NCBI RefSeq assembly: GCF_949987535.1
Contig: NC_080081.1
Coordinates: 69,027,603-69,091,602, forward strand
Source: Balaenoptera acutorostrata
Lineage: Eukaryota > Chordata > Mammalia > Artiodactyla > Balaenopteridae
Reading direction: 5' to 3'
DNA: 64,000 nucleotides
The position numbers and the translations under genes were made by a program. The notes beneath the pieces are model-generated. The model saw only the letters and a program-made list of their open reading frames with translations. It was not told the DNA's origin and searched no databases. Below are positions 24,661 to 34,990 of the stretch, in pieces (position 1 is the stretch's first letter; each line of letters opens with the position of its first letter).

Positions 24661-25990
24661 TTTTAAATTGTAAAATATAAATAACATAAAATTTGCTATC
24701 TTAACCATTTTTAAGTTTACCGTTCAGTGGCATGGCATTAAATACTTTCACATTCTTGTGCATCCAACTTCAGAACTTTTTTGTCTTTTCCAGCTGAAAC
24801 TCTGTACCCATTAAACAATAGCTCTCTTTTATCCCCTCCCCGATCCCCTGGCAACACCATTCTACTTTCCATGTCTAAAAATTTGACTCTTCTAGGTACC
24901 TCATAAAAGTTAAATCATGCAATATTTGTTCTTTTGTAACTGGCTTCTTTCACTTAGCATAATGTCTTCATGGTTCATCCATGCTGTAGCACATGTCAGA
25001 ATTTCCTTCCTTAAGGCCGAATAATATTCCATTGTATGTCTTGACCATGTTCGTTCATCCATTCTTTGACTGACACTTGGGTCGAGTCTACCTTTTGGCT
25101 ATTGTGAATAACACTGCTGTGAACATGGGTGTATAAATACCTCTTCAAATCCTCACTGTCACTTCTTTTGAGTATATTCCCAGAAGTGGAATCGCTGGGT
25201 CATACGGTAATTCTATGTTTAATTTTTTGAGGAACCACCAAACTGTTCCCCACAATGACTGCACTATTTTATATTCCACCAGTGATGCAGAAGGCGGCCA
25301 CGCTCCCTACATCTTTACCAACACTTGTTAGTTTCTGTTGTTGTTTCTTTTTTTTTTTTTTTAATTAATTAATTTATTTTTGGCTGTGTTGGGTCTTCGG
25401 TTCGTGCGAGGGCTTTCTCCAGTTGCGGCAAGCGGGGGCCACTCTTCATCGCGGTGCGGGGACCGCCCTTCATCGCGGTGCGCGGGCCTTTCTCCATCGC
25501 GGCCCCTCCCGTCGCGGGGCACAGGCTCCAGACGCGCAGGCTCAGCAGCCGTGGCTCACGGGCCCAGCCGCTCCGCGGCATGTGGGATCCTCCCAGACCA
25601 GGGCTCGAACCCGTGTCCCCTGCATTAGCAGGCAGATTCTCAACCACTGCGCCACCAGGGAAGCCCTGTTGTTTCTTTTAATAATAGCCACCCTAGTGAG
25701 TATGAACCAATTTCAGCTTTGTAATGAATTGTATTTCCAGAAAGTTCTTATATTCATTTTTAAATTGTCCCCTTACTTTGAGCTCTCTGTTTCTCACCTA
25801 TGTATTGACAAAAGCAAAGTTTTCCTTAACTTCTATGATATCATTTCAAACCTCTATTAATTTGCCCTATGGCCCCCTCTCTTTGGAATGAGAGGTTCAA
25901 ATCTCATTGATTTATTGTCCTTGTTTTTTTTTAATCTTTTGGTCATTCTTATTTTTATATGGCCCTGAAGAATATTTCTAAGGTCAGTGT
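24661..25990 (-). mobile_element. L1 3' portion (older), split by a CHR SINE
   Basis: Antisense L1 landmarks run in order: 'cttaaccatttttaagttta', 'cacttagcataatgtcttc', 'gaataatattccattgtatg', 'ggctattgtgaataacactg', 'agaagtggaatcgctgggtc' and 'ccaacacttgttagtttctg'. The SINE at 25352-25666 interrupts it, and L1 resumes with 'ataatagccaccctagtgag'. The far end is not sharp. Confidence 0.8.
25339..25679 (-). mobile_element. CHR SINE 'A', left partner of the tandem duplication
   Basis: A full-length copy with TTAATT/TTTA tail and head 'ccaccagggaagccc'. A duplication 'tgttgtttctttt' flanks it at 25339-25351 and 25667-25679. It carries the 24-bp internal duplication ('ttcatcgcggtgcgg' occurs twice, 24 bases apart). 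Its right half from 25551 is copied at 27004. Confidence 0.95.
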
Positions 25991-26460
25991 CGACTGAAAA
26001 AAAAAATGCACAACCTAAAAGTTGAGAATTACGTTTTATTCTGTGGACTTTCTGAGGACTTAAGCCCGGAGGACAGCCGCTTAGAGAGCTCCGAGGCGCT
26101 GCTCTGAAGAGGTCAGGGAGGAACCAGGATGTATGAGAGTTTTTGCAACAAAAACTAGGCAGTCGGAGGCATCAAACACTGAAAGACTACTGTCAATTAA
26201 AGAAAAACCAGACAACTCAGGTTAATGAATTTAGCACTTTTTTATGTATGGGAAGATGCAAGAGTCTGGGCTCATTGAAATCATTCCTTTGATATGCACC
26301 TTAGCTACCTAGGGCCAGGATCCTGTTTTTCTCCATCCTGGATCCCTTCCAGGTGCACAGTCAGGGTGGCCGCAGTGGCTGATGGCTTGAGGGCCCCGAC
26401 ACCCCACGTTTACTGATATGGCAGGTGGCCTTCATGTCCACATCCGTCACAGTGCAGAAG
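25990..26460. repeat. LTR-like dispersed repeat (duplicated at 27443-27913)
   Basis: 'gcacaacctaaaagttgag', 'tctgaggacttaagccc', 'gatgcaagagtctgggctc' and 'gatatgcaccttagctacc' look like a common mammalian LTR-class repeat. The family is not certain and the ends are not sharp. Confidence 0.45.
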
Positions 26461-26465
26461 ACCCC

Positions 26466-26546
26466 AGTTTTAAAAAGAAAGAGAAAGAAAGGAAGGAAGG
26501 AAGGGAGGGAGGGAAAGAAAAGGAAAGAAGGAAAGGAAAGGAAAAA
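26466..26546. repeat. (GGAA)n purine microsatellite (duplicated at 27919-27999)
   Basis: A run of AAAG, GGAA and GGGA units, all purine on this strand. Its second copy appears to have the same length. That argues for a very recent duplication or an assembly duplicate, because such tracts change length quickly. Confidence 0.9.
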
Positions 26547-26827
26547 AGTAAAAGCAAGTGCTCTTCCCAACCCCCTGCCAGTGGAATGGGCCATGGAAAC
26601 AGAGGACTAAGTGTGGGTTAATTCTCAGTGGCTTCTAGTCAGCCTTGGAAAAAGAGAGAGAGCAGTTGGTTTCTTAACTAGCCCTTAGTTGCTTTCAAAA
26701 GAACTTTCCTTCATGGTAGGACGTTTCTAGGTTTTACTGAGCAGAATTTTTCTCTTTCTGTGCTTTGCACAGCAGTGGGTAAACTGAGATCCCTTTATTT
26801 TATTTTATTTTATTTTTTAAGATTTTT

Positions 26828-27119
26828 ATTTTTATTTTTATTTATTTATTTATTTTTGGCTGTGTTGGGTCTTCGTTTCTGTGTGAGGGCTTTCTCTAGT
26901 TGTGGCGAGCGGGGGCCACTCTTCATCGCGGTGCGCTGGCCTCTCACCATCGCGGCCTCTCTTGTTGCGGAGCACAGGCTCCAGACGCTCAGGCTCAGTA
27001 GTTGTGGCTCACGGGCCCAGCCGCTCCGCGGCATGTGGGATCCTCCCAGACCAGGGCTCGAACCCGTGTCCCCTGCATTAGCAGGCAGATTCTCAACCAC
27101 TGCGCCACCAGGGAAGCCC
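26828..27119 (-). mobile_element. CHR SINE 'B', chimeric junction SINE
   Basis: The left flank 'aagattttt' (26819-26827) is the left duplication of SINE C. The right flank 'tgttgtttctttt' (27120-27132) is the right duplication of SINE A. The left part lacks the 24-bp duplication, as in C. From 27021 it reads 'ccgctccgcggc', then has 'attagcaggcagatt', as in A. It therefore has no matching target-site duplication of its own, which is the mark of a recombinant. Confidence 0.93.
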
Positions 27120-28456
27120 TGTTGTTTCTTTTAATAATAGCCACCCTAGTGAGTATGAACCAATTTCAGCTTTGTAATGAATTGTATTTCCAGAAAGTTC
27201 TTATATTCATTTTTAAATTGTCCCCTTACTTTGAGCTCTCTGTTTCTCACCTATGTATTGACAAAAGCAAAGTTTTCCTTAACTTCTATGATATCATTTC
27301 AAACCTCTATTAATTTGCCCTATGGCCCCCTCTCTTTGGAATGAGAGGTTCAAATCTCATTGATTTATTGTCCTTGTTTTTTTTTAATCTTTTGGTCATT
27401 CTTATTTTTATATGGCCCTGAAGAATATTTCTAAGGTCAGTGTCGACTGAAAAAAAAAATGCACAACCTAAAAGTTGAGAATTACGTTTTATTCTGTGGA
27501 CTTTCTGAGGACTTAAGCCCGGAGGACAGCCGCTTAGAGAGCTCCGAGGCGCTGCTCTGAAGAGGTCAGGGAGGAACCAGGATGTATGAGAGTTTTTGCA
27601 ACAAAAACTAGGCAGTCGGAGGCATCAAACACTGAAAGACTACTGTCAATTAAAGAAAAACCAGACAACTCAGGTTAATGAATTTAGCACTTTTTTATGT
27701 ATGGGAAGATGCAAGAGTCTGGGCTCATTGAAATCATTCCTTTGATATGCACCTTAGCTACCTAGGGCCAGGATCCTGTTTTTCTCCATCCTGGATCCCT
27801 TCCAGGTGCACAGTCAGGGTGGCCGCAGTGGCTGATGGCTTGAGGGCCCCGACACCCCACGTTTACTGATATGGCAGGTGGCCTTCATGTCCACATCCGT
27901 CACAGTGCAGAAGACCCCAGTTTTAAAAAGAAAGAGAAAGAAAGGAAGGAAGGAAGGGAGGGAGGGAAAGAAAAGGAAAGAAGGAAAGGAAAGGAAAAAA
28001 GTAAAAGCAAGTGCTCTTCCCAACCCCCTGCCAGTGGAATGGGCCATGGAAACAGAGGACTAAGTGTGGGTTAATTCTCAGTGGCTTCTAGTCAGCCTTG
28101 GAAAAAGAGAGAGAGCAGTTGGTTTCTTAACTAGCCCTTAGTTGCTTTCAAAAGAACTTTCCTTCATGGTAGGACGTTTCTAGGTTTTACTGAGCAGAAT
28201 TTTTCTCTTTCTGTGCTTTGCACAGCAGTGGGTAAACTGAGATCCCTTTATTTTATTTTATTTTATTTTTTAAGATTTTTATTTTTATTTTTATTTATTT
28301 ATTTATTTTTGGCTGTGTTGGGTCTTCGTTTCTGTGTGAGGGCTTTCTCTAGTTGTGGCAAGCGGGGGCCACTCTTCATCGCGGTGCGCGGGCCTCTCAC
28401 TATCGCGGCCTCTCTTGTTGCGGAGCACAGGCTCCAGACGCACAGACTCAGCAGTT
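27004..28456. repeat. Tandem duplication, copy 2 of the 1,453-bp unit
   Basis: The second copy runs directly on from the first and ends inside SINE C. The boundaries fall in a 17-bp block 'gtggctcacgggcccag' shared by the three SINEs at 25551, 27004 and 28457. That block marks the recombination site. The constant offset shows there are no net indels between copies. Confidence 0.95.
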
Positions 28457-28738
28457 GTGGCTCACGGGCCCAGTTGCTCCGTGGCATGTGGGATCCTCCC
28501 AGACCAGGGCTTGAACCCGTGTCCCCTGCATTGGCAGGCAGACTCTCAACCACTGCACCACCAGGGAAGCCCCAAGATTTTTTTTTGATGTGGACCATTT
28601 TTAAAGTCTTTATTGAATTAGTTACAATAGTGCTTCTGGTTTTTTTTTTTATGTTTGGGTTTTTTGGCCATGAGGCATGTGGGATCTTATCTCCCCGACC
28701 AGGGATCGAACCTTCACCCCCTGCATTGGAAGGCGAAG
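28251..28738 (-). mobile_element. Older CHR-type SINE containing SINE C
   Basis: The duplication 'tgagatcccttta' at 28238-28250 and 28739-28751 encloses the whole block. The visible SINE head is 'ggccatgaggcatgtgggat' and 'gggatcgaacc' at 28667-28730. The T-rich tail side was later invaded by SINE C. Confidence 0.8.
28272..28582 (-). mobile_element. CHR SINE 'C', right partner of the tandem duplication
   Basis: Flanked by 'aagattttt' at 28272-28280 and 28574-28582. The body at 28281-28573 lacks the 24-bp duplication and reads 'ttgctccgtggc' and 'ttggcaggcagactc', unlike A and B. Confidence 0.93.
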
Positions 28739-28751
28739 TGAGATCCCTTTA

Positions 28752-29251
28752 AAAAGTAAATATTTTAAATGTGGAAACATCACTTACAACCAAATGAGTA
28801 AAATTTGGCTAAAAAGGAGCATATCAGTATCACATGGAATGAGGGCTCTGTGTACACAGTACAGAAGCTCCTGACGCCGGTGTGAATTCAGTAGAGTTGG
28901 AGTCAGAGCATAGCATGGGTGGCGCTGGGCCTTTGGATGGACTGGTCATATGGATACAGTTGGTCAGTGCTCGCCTAGGTTGGACCATTGGTCTGAACAG
29001 AGTAGTGAGCTATTGGCATGCACAGGAATATTCCTATAATGCTTGTGGAGAGACAGTTGTGTGTATTTATTTTGAAAAATTATTAGCATCATTAACAACA
29101 CATTTGTGAAGTACCTGTCCTGTGTTCAGGAGACTCTAGGTTTTGAAGGGTTAACAAACTGCACTGGTGACCTAGGAACTGCGTCTTCTACTGTGTGATG
29201 TAAAGGAACTTACTGATTTCATGTCAGAGCAACTTAAGTTAGGACTTAAAT
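28752..29251. other. Unassigned intron, 0.5 kb
   Basis: Unique-looking sequence. No element is recognised. Confidence 0.45.
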
Positions 29252-29577
29252 CAGAGATCGGCAAGCTTTTTCTGAAAAGGGTCAGAGAGAGAAAATATTT
29301 TAGGCATGGTGGGCCCTACAGTCTCTGCCATTGTAGTGCTAAAGACACCATAGACAATCCCCGAAACGTGTGAGCATGGCTGTGTTCCAATGAAACTTTA
29401 TTCGTGGACACGACACTGAAATTTGAATTTCATTTCAGTTTCACCTGAGACAAAATGTTATTCTCCTGATTTTTCTTCAATCATTTTCAAATATGAAAGC
29501 CATTCTTAGCTCACGGACTGTGCAAAAACAGGCAGCAGGGCCAGATTTGACCCATGAGTCTCAGTTTATGAACCTAG
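29252..29577. mobile_element. hAT-type nonautonomous DNA transposon, degraded
   Basis: 'cagagatcggcaagcttttt', 'gaaaatattttaggcatg', 'gtgttccaatgaaacttta' and 'gtgcaaaaacaggcagcagg' follow a very common mammalian hAT-Charlie-type MER element in order. The right end is eroded and no 8-bp duplication is convincing. Confidence 0.7.
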
Positions 29578-29595
29578 TGGAAGTCAGAGCTTCCA

Positions 29596-29801
29596 GGAAT
29601 GTTTATTATTATTTTTTCAATGTTTTTAATATCCAGCTTTTTTTTTTTAATTTATTCTTTTTTATTTATTTATTTTTTGGCCACACCATGCAGCATGTGG
29701 GATCTTAGTTCCCCAGCCAGGGATTGAACCCGTGCCCCGTGCATTGGAAAGGCAGAGTCTTAACCACTGGACCACCAGGGAAGTCCCCGGGAATGTTTAT
29801 T
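29596..29801 (-). mobile_element. Short CHR-type SINE with 12-bp target-site duplication
   Basis: Tail T/TTTA, then 'ttggccacaccatgcagc', 'gggattgaaccc' and the head 'ccaccagggaagtccc'. The repeat 'ggaatgtttatt' lies at 29596-29607 and 29790-29801. It is a tRNA-unit-only copy. Confidence 0.92.
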
Positions 29802-30147
29802 TCGATGCTGAGGTTTTCATATGTGTAGAAAAACTCAGATGCAAGCAAATTTAAAAGTATGTTCTGTCAAGTTACTCATGAAGATTTGAATGTGAGAGAT
29901 GAAAGTAAGTATTTCTGGCCACCTGCCTCAGTGTAATTTGGCTGGTTACATTTAATGGCTTCAAGAAGGCAGAGATTTAGGGAGCAAAGTGAGCCTGCCA
30001 GATAGGAGAGGATGATGGAGGGCTTTAAAACCCTGGCACTGTCTGAATTCTTAAGTCATGCATTCGTACAGTTTACACATTCATTTCCTCTTACAAAATG
30101 AGTGTGTGTGTGTTTTTTTTTTAATAGAGGTTACTCATCTTTTAATT

Positions 30148-30186
<39 letters not shown>

Positions 30187-30349
30187 TGGCTGTACAAACA
30201 ACTGTCAGACAATCAACAATTGGTCATTGTGGCATAGGTGATAACTGGCATAAATGAGAAATGAGTAAAAATCACGTGTTGCCCTTTTTCAGGTTAGCAC
30301 AACATCTATAATGTTTTAATAGAATGTCCTAGACTTCGGAGTTTCTGTC
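29802..30349. other. Unassigned intron with a TTTA run
   Basis: A TTTA microsatellite at about 30142-30186 ends in 'ggctgt', the start of the tail side of a CHR SINE. Possibly it is a SINE stub of almost no length. The rest is unassigned. Confidence 0.5.
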
Positions 30350-30757
30350 TAAAACCCTCTAGAGGGACTTCCCTGGTGGCGCAGTGGTTAAGAATCTGCC
30401 TGACAATGCAGGGGACACGGGTTCGAGCCCTGGTCCAAGAAGATCCCACATGCCGTGGAGCAACTAAGCCCGTGCGCCACAACCACTGAGCCTGCGCTCT
30501 AGAGCCCACAAGCCACAACTACTGAAGCCCACATGCCCTATAGCCCATGCACCACAACTACTGAGCCCGCGTGCCACAACTACTGAAGCCCTCGCACCTA
30601 GAGCCCGTGCTCCGCAACAAGAGAAGCCACCGCGATGAGAAGCCTGTCCACAGTAACAAAGAGTAGCCCCCGCTCGCCAGAACTCTAGAGAAAGCAATAA
30701 AGACCCAACGCAGCCAAAAATAAATAAATAAATTTATAAAAAATAAAACCCTCTAGA
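30350..30757 (+). mobile_element. Long-form CHR SINE with 14-bp target-site duplication
   Basis: The head at 30364 is followed by several copies of a 'ccacaactactga' block, then 'acagtaacaaagagtag' and a TAAA tail. The repeat 'taaaaccctctaga' lies at 30350-30363 and 30744-30757. At 380 bp it is longer than the simple copies because of extra internal blocks. Confidence 0.95.
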
Positions 30758-30950
30758 ACTCAAAGTTAATGGAAAAATGAAGCCACTAACAGCTGATGCT
30801 ATGGAAAAAAAAAAACCGTCCAGGTTTAAGTTTAACAGTAATCTGGTATGTTTCAAGCCTTCCTCCTTCTACTTTTAAAGTGAGATTACTGTGTTTTGTG
30901 GAATATTTGTATGTTAGTCTCTATCTTTGTATGCATGAAAGATACACACC
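30758..30950. other. Unassigned intron
   Basis: Nothing recognised. Confidence 0.4.
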
Positions 30951-31413
30951 TGTACTGGTGTGCCAGAGCTGCAGTAACAAAGTATCATGAGTGGGGGGTG
31001 TAAACAGCAGAAGTGAGTTGCTTCACAGTTCTGGAGGCCAGAAGTCTCAGATGAAGGTGTCAGCAGGGTTGGTTCTTTCTGGGGTCTGTGAAGGGGAATC
31101 TGTCCCTTGCCTCTCTCCTAAGCTTCTGGTGGTTTGCTGGCAATTTTTGGCCTTCCTTATCTTATAGAAGCATCACCCTGACCTTTGCCTTCATCTTCAC
31201 ATGCCGTTCTTCCTGTGTGTGTGTGTCTGTGTCCACACTTCCCCTTCTTATAAGGCCAACCATCGTACTGGATTAGGGGCCCATTCTACTCTAACATGAC
31301 CTCATCTTAACTAATTGCATCTGCAGTCACCCTGTTTCCAAACAAGGTCATACTCTGGGAATTAGTATTTCAGTGTATGAATTTTGTGGGGCAAAGTTGA
31401 AGCCATAGTCACA
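30951..31413. repeat. LTR-like repeat of the 'gctgtaacaaagtacca' family
   Basis: Begins 'tgtactggtgtgccagagct' with 'gcagtaacaaagtatcat', 'tctggaggccagaagtct' and 'ggttggttctttctgggg'. It ends near 'gaagccatagtcaca'. About 460 bp, with TG...CA ends, a near-complete copy. Confidence 0.72.
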
Positions 31414-32259
31414 CCCTTCACTGAGAGACTGCAAAAAATAACTATTTTGTTCACTGTAAAGGTTTATACAAAGACATTTCTTGAGTTTAAAAAAAATTTG
31501 GTTAACCGTTCATGTGTTTGAACACTGAAGGGCAGTATAACACTACAAGTAAGGCAAAAAGAAGTTTGTGGCTCAATTACTTAGAAATTGAATTATCATA
31601 ATGATTTTATTTAAATACATTTTATAAGCATGGCTGTTGTGTCTGGTAGTTCTAACCTTATTTATATCTGATGAGACTGAATGTTAGAGGCAGAGACTGA
31701 ATATTGAAACTTGAGGTTGTCCAAATGAGAGACAAGGAGAGAACCTCAGTGTTGAGATTTACGGTGAATGGTTACGCCTTTTCTATGGTTTTAAAGCTTT
31801 AAATGGCTGCTCCTTGTGGCAGTTCATGCTTCCGTTTCATTTCTTTTAACATCAAGGAAGTTATGATTGGCATGGACAAATGTTTCAGCATGGGGGGAAG
31901 GCTCACTCGTCTACTTGTCAGGTGTTTCAAAAGAATGTGACTTTCAGGGGCTGTAAGGAGATAGCTTATATAGTTACTGCACTGTATTCTTCACATGTGG
32001 AAGAAAACTGGATAATATACAGACGGAAAGTAAATGTTATTTTCATGTACTTTGGTTAGTGTTGATTGCAGTTCTAATGCCTTACAGTTGCCTAAAGCCT
32101 GACAGCCATTAGATGGAATAATTTTCAGTATGAAAACAGTACAAGGGAAAGACAAACTGGAAACTGCTGATTTATTTTGCCTTCTACGCCATGATCGTTG
32201 GCTTTTCTGAGAGTAATCTTGGAAGTTTATGCTTTACCAGGGCTGCATACAATTATTTG
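31414..32259. other. Unassigned intron, 0.85 kb
   Basis: Unique-looking AT-rich sequence. No element is recognised. Confidence 0.45.
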
Positions 32260-32480
32260 CCTTTTGCTGAACACTTGTTCTGTGCCTGACCCATGTCCAT
32301 ACATTATCTTATCAGATTCTTTCTACCATCTTGGGAGGTGGATGCAATAGTATGTTCATTCTCTCTATGAAGAAAAGGAGATTTCTAAATGTTGAGTAAT
32401 TGGCCCACGTCACCCAGCTAGTAATGAATGGAATTGAGTTTTAAACCAGATGTCCTCAGACTCCAGAGCTGCTCTTCAAA
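32260..32480 (+). repeat. MIR SINE
   Basis: 'tgaacacttgttctgtgcc', 'tcttgggaggtggatgcaat', 'gaagaaaaggagatt' and 'cccagctagtaatgaatgg' follow MIR through its core and 3' region. Confidence 0.75.
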
Positions 32481-34728
32481 GCTTTTCCAAGCTACGACAG
32501 CCATCCAAAGCTACTGTTATATTCTGTCCTGTATTGGTGTTTCGTGAAATGAAAATTAGACCATAAACATGTGGAAGCATAAACGTGTCCTCATCCAAAC
32601 ATTGAGAGTATCTCCCGGTCCTTGCTAGATGTTCCCTAGATAAATGCACTGACCCCTTTATGTGCCATTAGGGACATTCAGAGTTAATCACAACAGAAGG
32701 CCATCAATACCATAAGACTAGTTTCTGAAAGAAAGAATCATGTCAACTTACTTCTCACTAGTGAAATACCTAATAAATAAAAATCAACCATTAGAAATGA
32801 TTTATGAAAAGCTTTGATTTTTATCCTCTCACTTTGATGTCTTAGGCCCCAAATCTATTTCCCCAGATGGCTGAGTTTTATTTACTCTGTTTCCTTCCAA
32901 CTAGACCTAACGTTTATAATAGTTTTTAATGGCCCTGGTGATTTTCACATTTGGGCAGAGCAGATGTGACAAAAAAAAAAATACTGTGTATGATTGATTT
33001 TTATTTTTAAGAGAGACCTTTCCCTTGGAAGGTGGAACTGGCAGCTTTTCAAACCATGATTAGCCCTTATAACCAGGGGATGACTTAAGGGGCGGGAAAG
33101 AGAGGCAGAATGTGCTTCTGGTCTTCATCGAAGGGGTTTAATTTTGTTCCATCTCTACTGAGCTGGTAATATTTGGTCTGAAATTTCCTGTTATAGATTC
33201 TCCATATCATCTGTTTCTCCCCTCTTTTCTCCCAGGAAGGGAGAAAAGAGAGTCATGATCAGGGATGGGGAAGAGAAGACGGACTCAAAAAATAATCTCA
33301 GTTGAGAAATCCACCCTTTCCCCAGCACACCGGAGTAAGCACACGAGGACGCTCGCACACACACACACAGAGACATACGGCATCAACTGTATTGATTGTT
33401 CATGGGCTCCAGTTTCCAGAAGTGGTGGGTCTTGACTACAGGCTGCCCTGCCTTTGGAGATTGCTAGAGTTGGAGTGTATCAGGAGGCCTGGGGGCCTCC
33501 CTTGGACCTTAGGTACAGCCACGGGGGACCGGCCTTATGCACATGAACCATGGCTAATGACCACTTAGTATGGAATTCTCCCCCAGAGATTGGAAGCTGC
33601 CTGCCCATGGGTCGAATTCAGGATACCGGTGTGTTTTATTTGGAATGCACAATGTTTTTTTATGAAAAAAAAAAAAAAAAAAAAAGAATTGCCAACTTTT
33701 AAGAATCGGGGACTTTCAAGTAAAAACCTGATTTCACTTTCTCTGAGGAAATCAATGAATCTAGCAACACTGGGCTAAGCGTCCTGCAGGACAGGTGTGG
33801 AGGAGGTGGCCCTTTTAGGTGAGGGAAGGGTTTCGGTTTATTGCAGCCCCACCAATTTCCTGTTGTCTGCCTGTGTTAAGTGCCAATTTCCACCCCATTT
33901 GCGCTGGGTTTTATGATGCTTGGCCCACTTCACTGTTTGTGTTACCCTCCAGGCCTCTGTAAGCATTTGAAGTCGTGATGCTTTACACCTACAGCTCACA
34001 CCTTGTGGGGAAGTGGCAACCAGCCCCATGTCATTTACCGAACTCTGTATGTAGATAAAAAGGATTATAGAAACTCTAATATACAAACTACGGGATGAAG
34101 ACAAAGAAGAAGTATTGGCCTAGAGTGTTTTGGTCACCATATATAATTTTTTTAAAGGCCATTGAATATGGAACATCTGCAAGTATGTGTTCATAGTTGT
34201 ATATCCATATCAGCATTTATTTATAAAAACAATGTTTTGAAACCAAGCCTTCATTTTGGACTTCATAAAATTTTTTATCTTACTATTGCCATGTCTTTCA
34301 GCCTTTTGTCAGTTTTGCTTAGATCTCAATACAATTATGCAAAACAGTATTATCATTCAAACAACTCCAAACAATTCTAGAGAATGTTTTCATTAGCAAT
34401 TTAAAAAACCTATTCTCAAATATATTTTTGGAAGAATAAATATTTTTTTCTCCAATAATATTTTTGATGCTGTATAAATGTTTGTCTTAGCTGCAAACGT
34501 TTGAGTTGGGGTACAATAAAAGTAATTTTTTCATATAATAATTTTAGAATGTAATTTTCAGTTGCATTTGGACTGAATACTGCTGGAATCATTATGCTCA
34601 ACTAGAAGTGGTTAAGCATGCACCAGCCAGAACACTGACCAATATGTTACATATAACACACAGGAGACAAAAGGCTGTATCCTCAGCTCATTTAAAAAAT
34701 CCAGTGTTTTAGGAGCGCTCCCATTGTG
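32481..34728. other. Unassigned intron, 2.2 kb
   Basis: Contains a short CA run near 33355-33369 and poly(A) at about 33665-33685. No element or exon is recognised. Confidence 0.45.
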
Positions 34729-34811
34729 GAGGTGTTGATGGTGATGATGGTGGTACCAGTGGTGATGGTGGCCATGGTGTTGATAGTCATGGGGCAGTGG
34801 TGATGGCGGTA
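34729..34811. repeat. Imperfect GATGGT/GGTGAT microsatellite
   Basis: Repeated 'ggtgatgatggtgg' type units, diverged. It is a decayed trinucleotide repeat. Confidence 0.75.
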
Positions 34812-34897
34812 ACAGTCCTTTTGGAGATCTCAGATTTATGGGAATGTCATCATTTGAAAAACATCTTTACTTGAGAAGACTAATTTGAATCGTATAA

Positions 34898-34990
34898 AAA
34901 AATCCCTTTTTTTTTAAACATCTTTATTGGAGTATAATTGCTTTACAATGGTGTGTTAGCTTCTGCTTTATAAAAATAAAAATCCCTTTT
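34898..34990 (-). mobile_element. Minimal L1 insertion with target-site duplication
   Basis: Only the last 67 bp or so of L1 (34911-34977, 'aaacatctttattggagta' onward) was inserted. The 13-bp duplication 'aaaaatccctttt' lies at 34898-34910 and 34978-34990. It is an extreme 5' truncation, clearly made by target-primed reverse transcription. Confidence 0.92.

Larger units (their letters stand above)
25551..27003. repeat. Tandem duplication, copy 1 of the 1,453-bp unit
   Basis: Starting in SINE A, the sequence repeats at a constant offset of 1,453 bases. No substitution or indel was noticed by eye over about 1.35 kb, including a purine microsatellite. The only differences are six clustered at 26907-26999. 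The unit holds half a SINE, L1 and LTR-like sequence, a GA-rich repeat and the left part of SINE B. Confidence 0.95.

Noticed and set aside
26760..28752. Long open frames over CHR SINEs (for example 28213-28752, 179 codons, and similar ones at 17010, 37349, 57496 and 63607)
   Set aside because: The same peptide appears at every CHR SINE in both orientations. They are translations of the repeat, with no conserved gene or splice structure.
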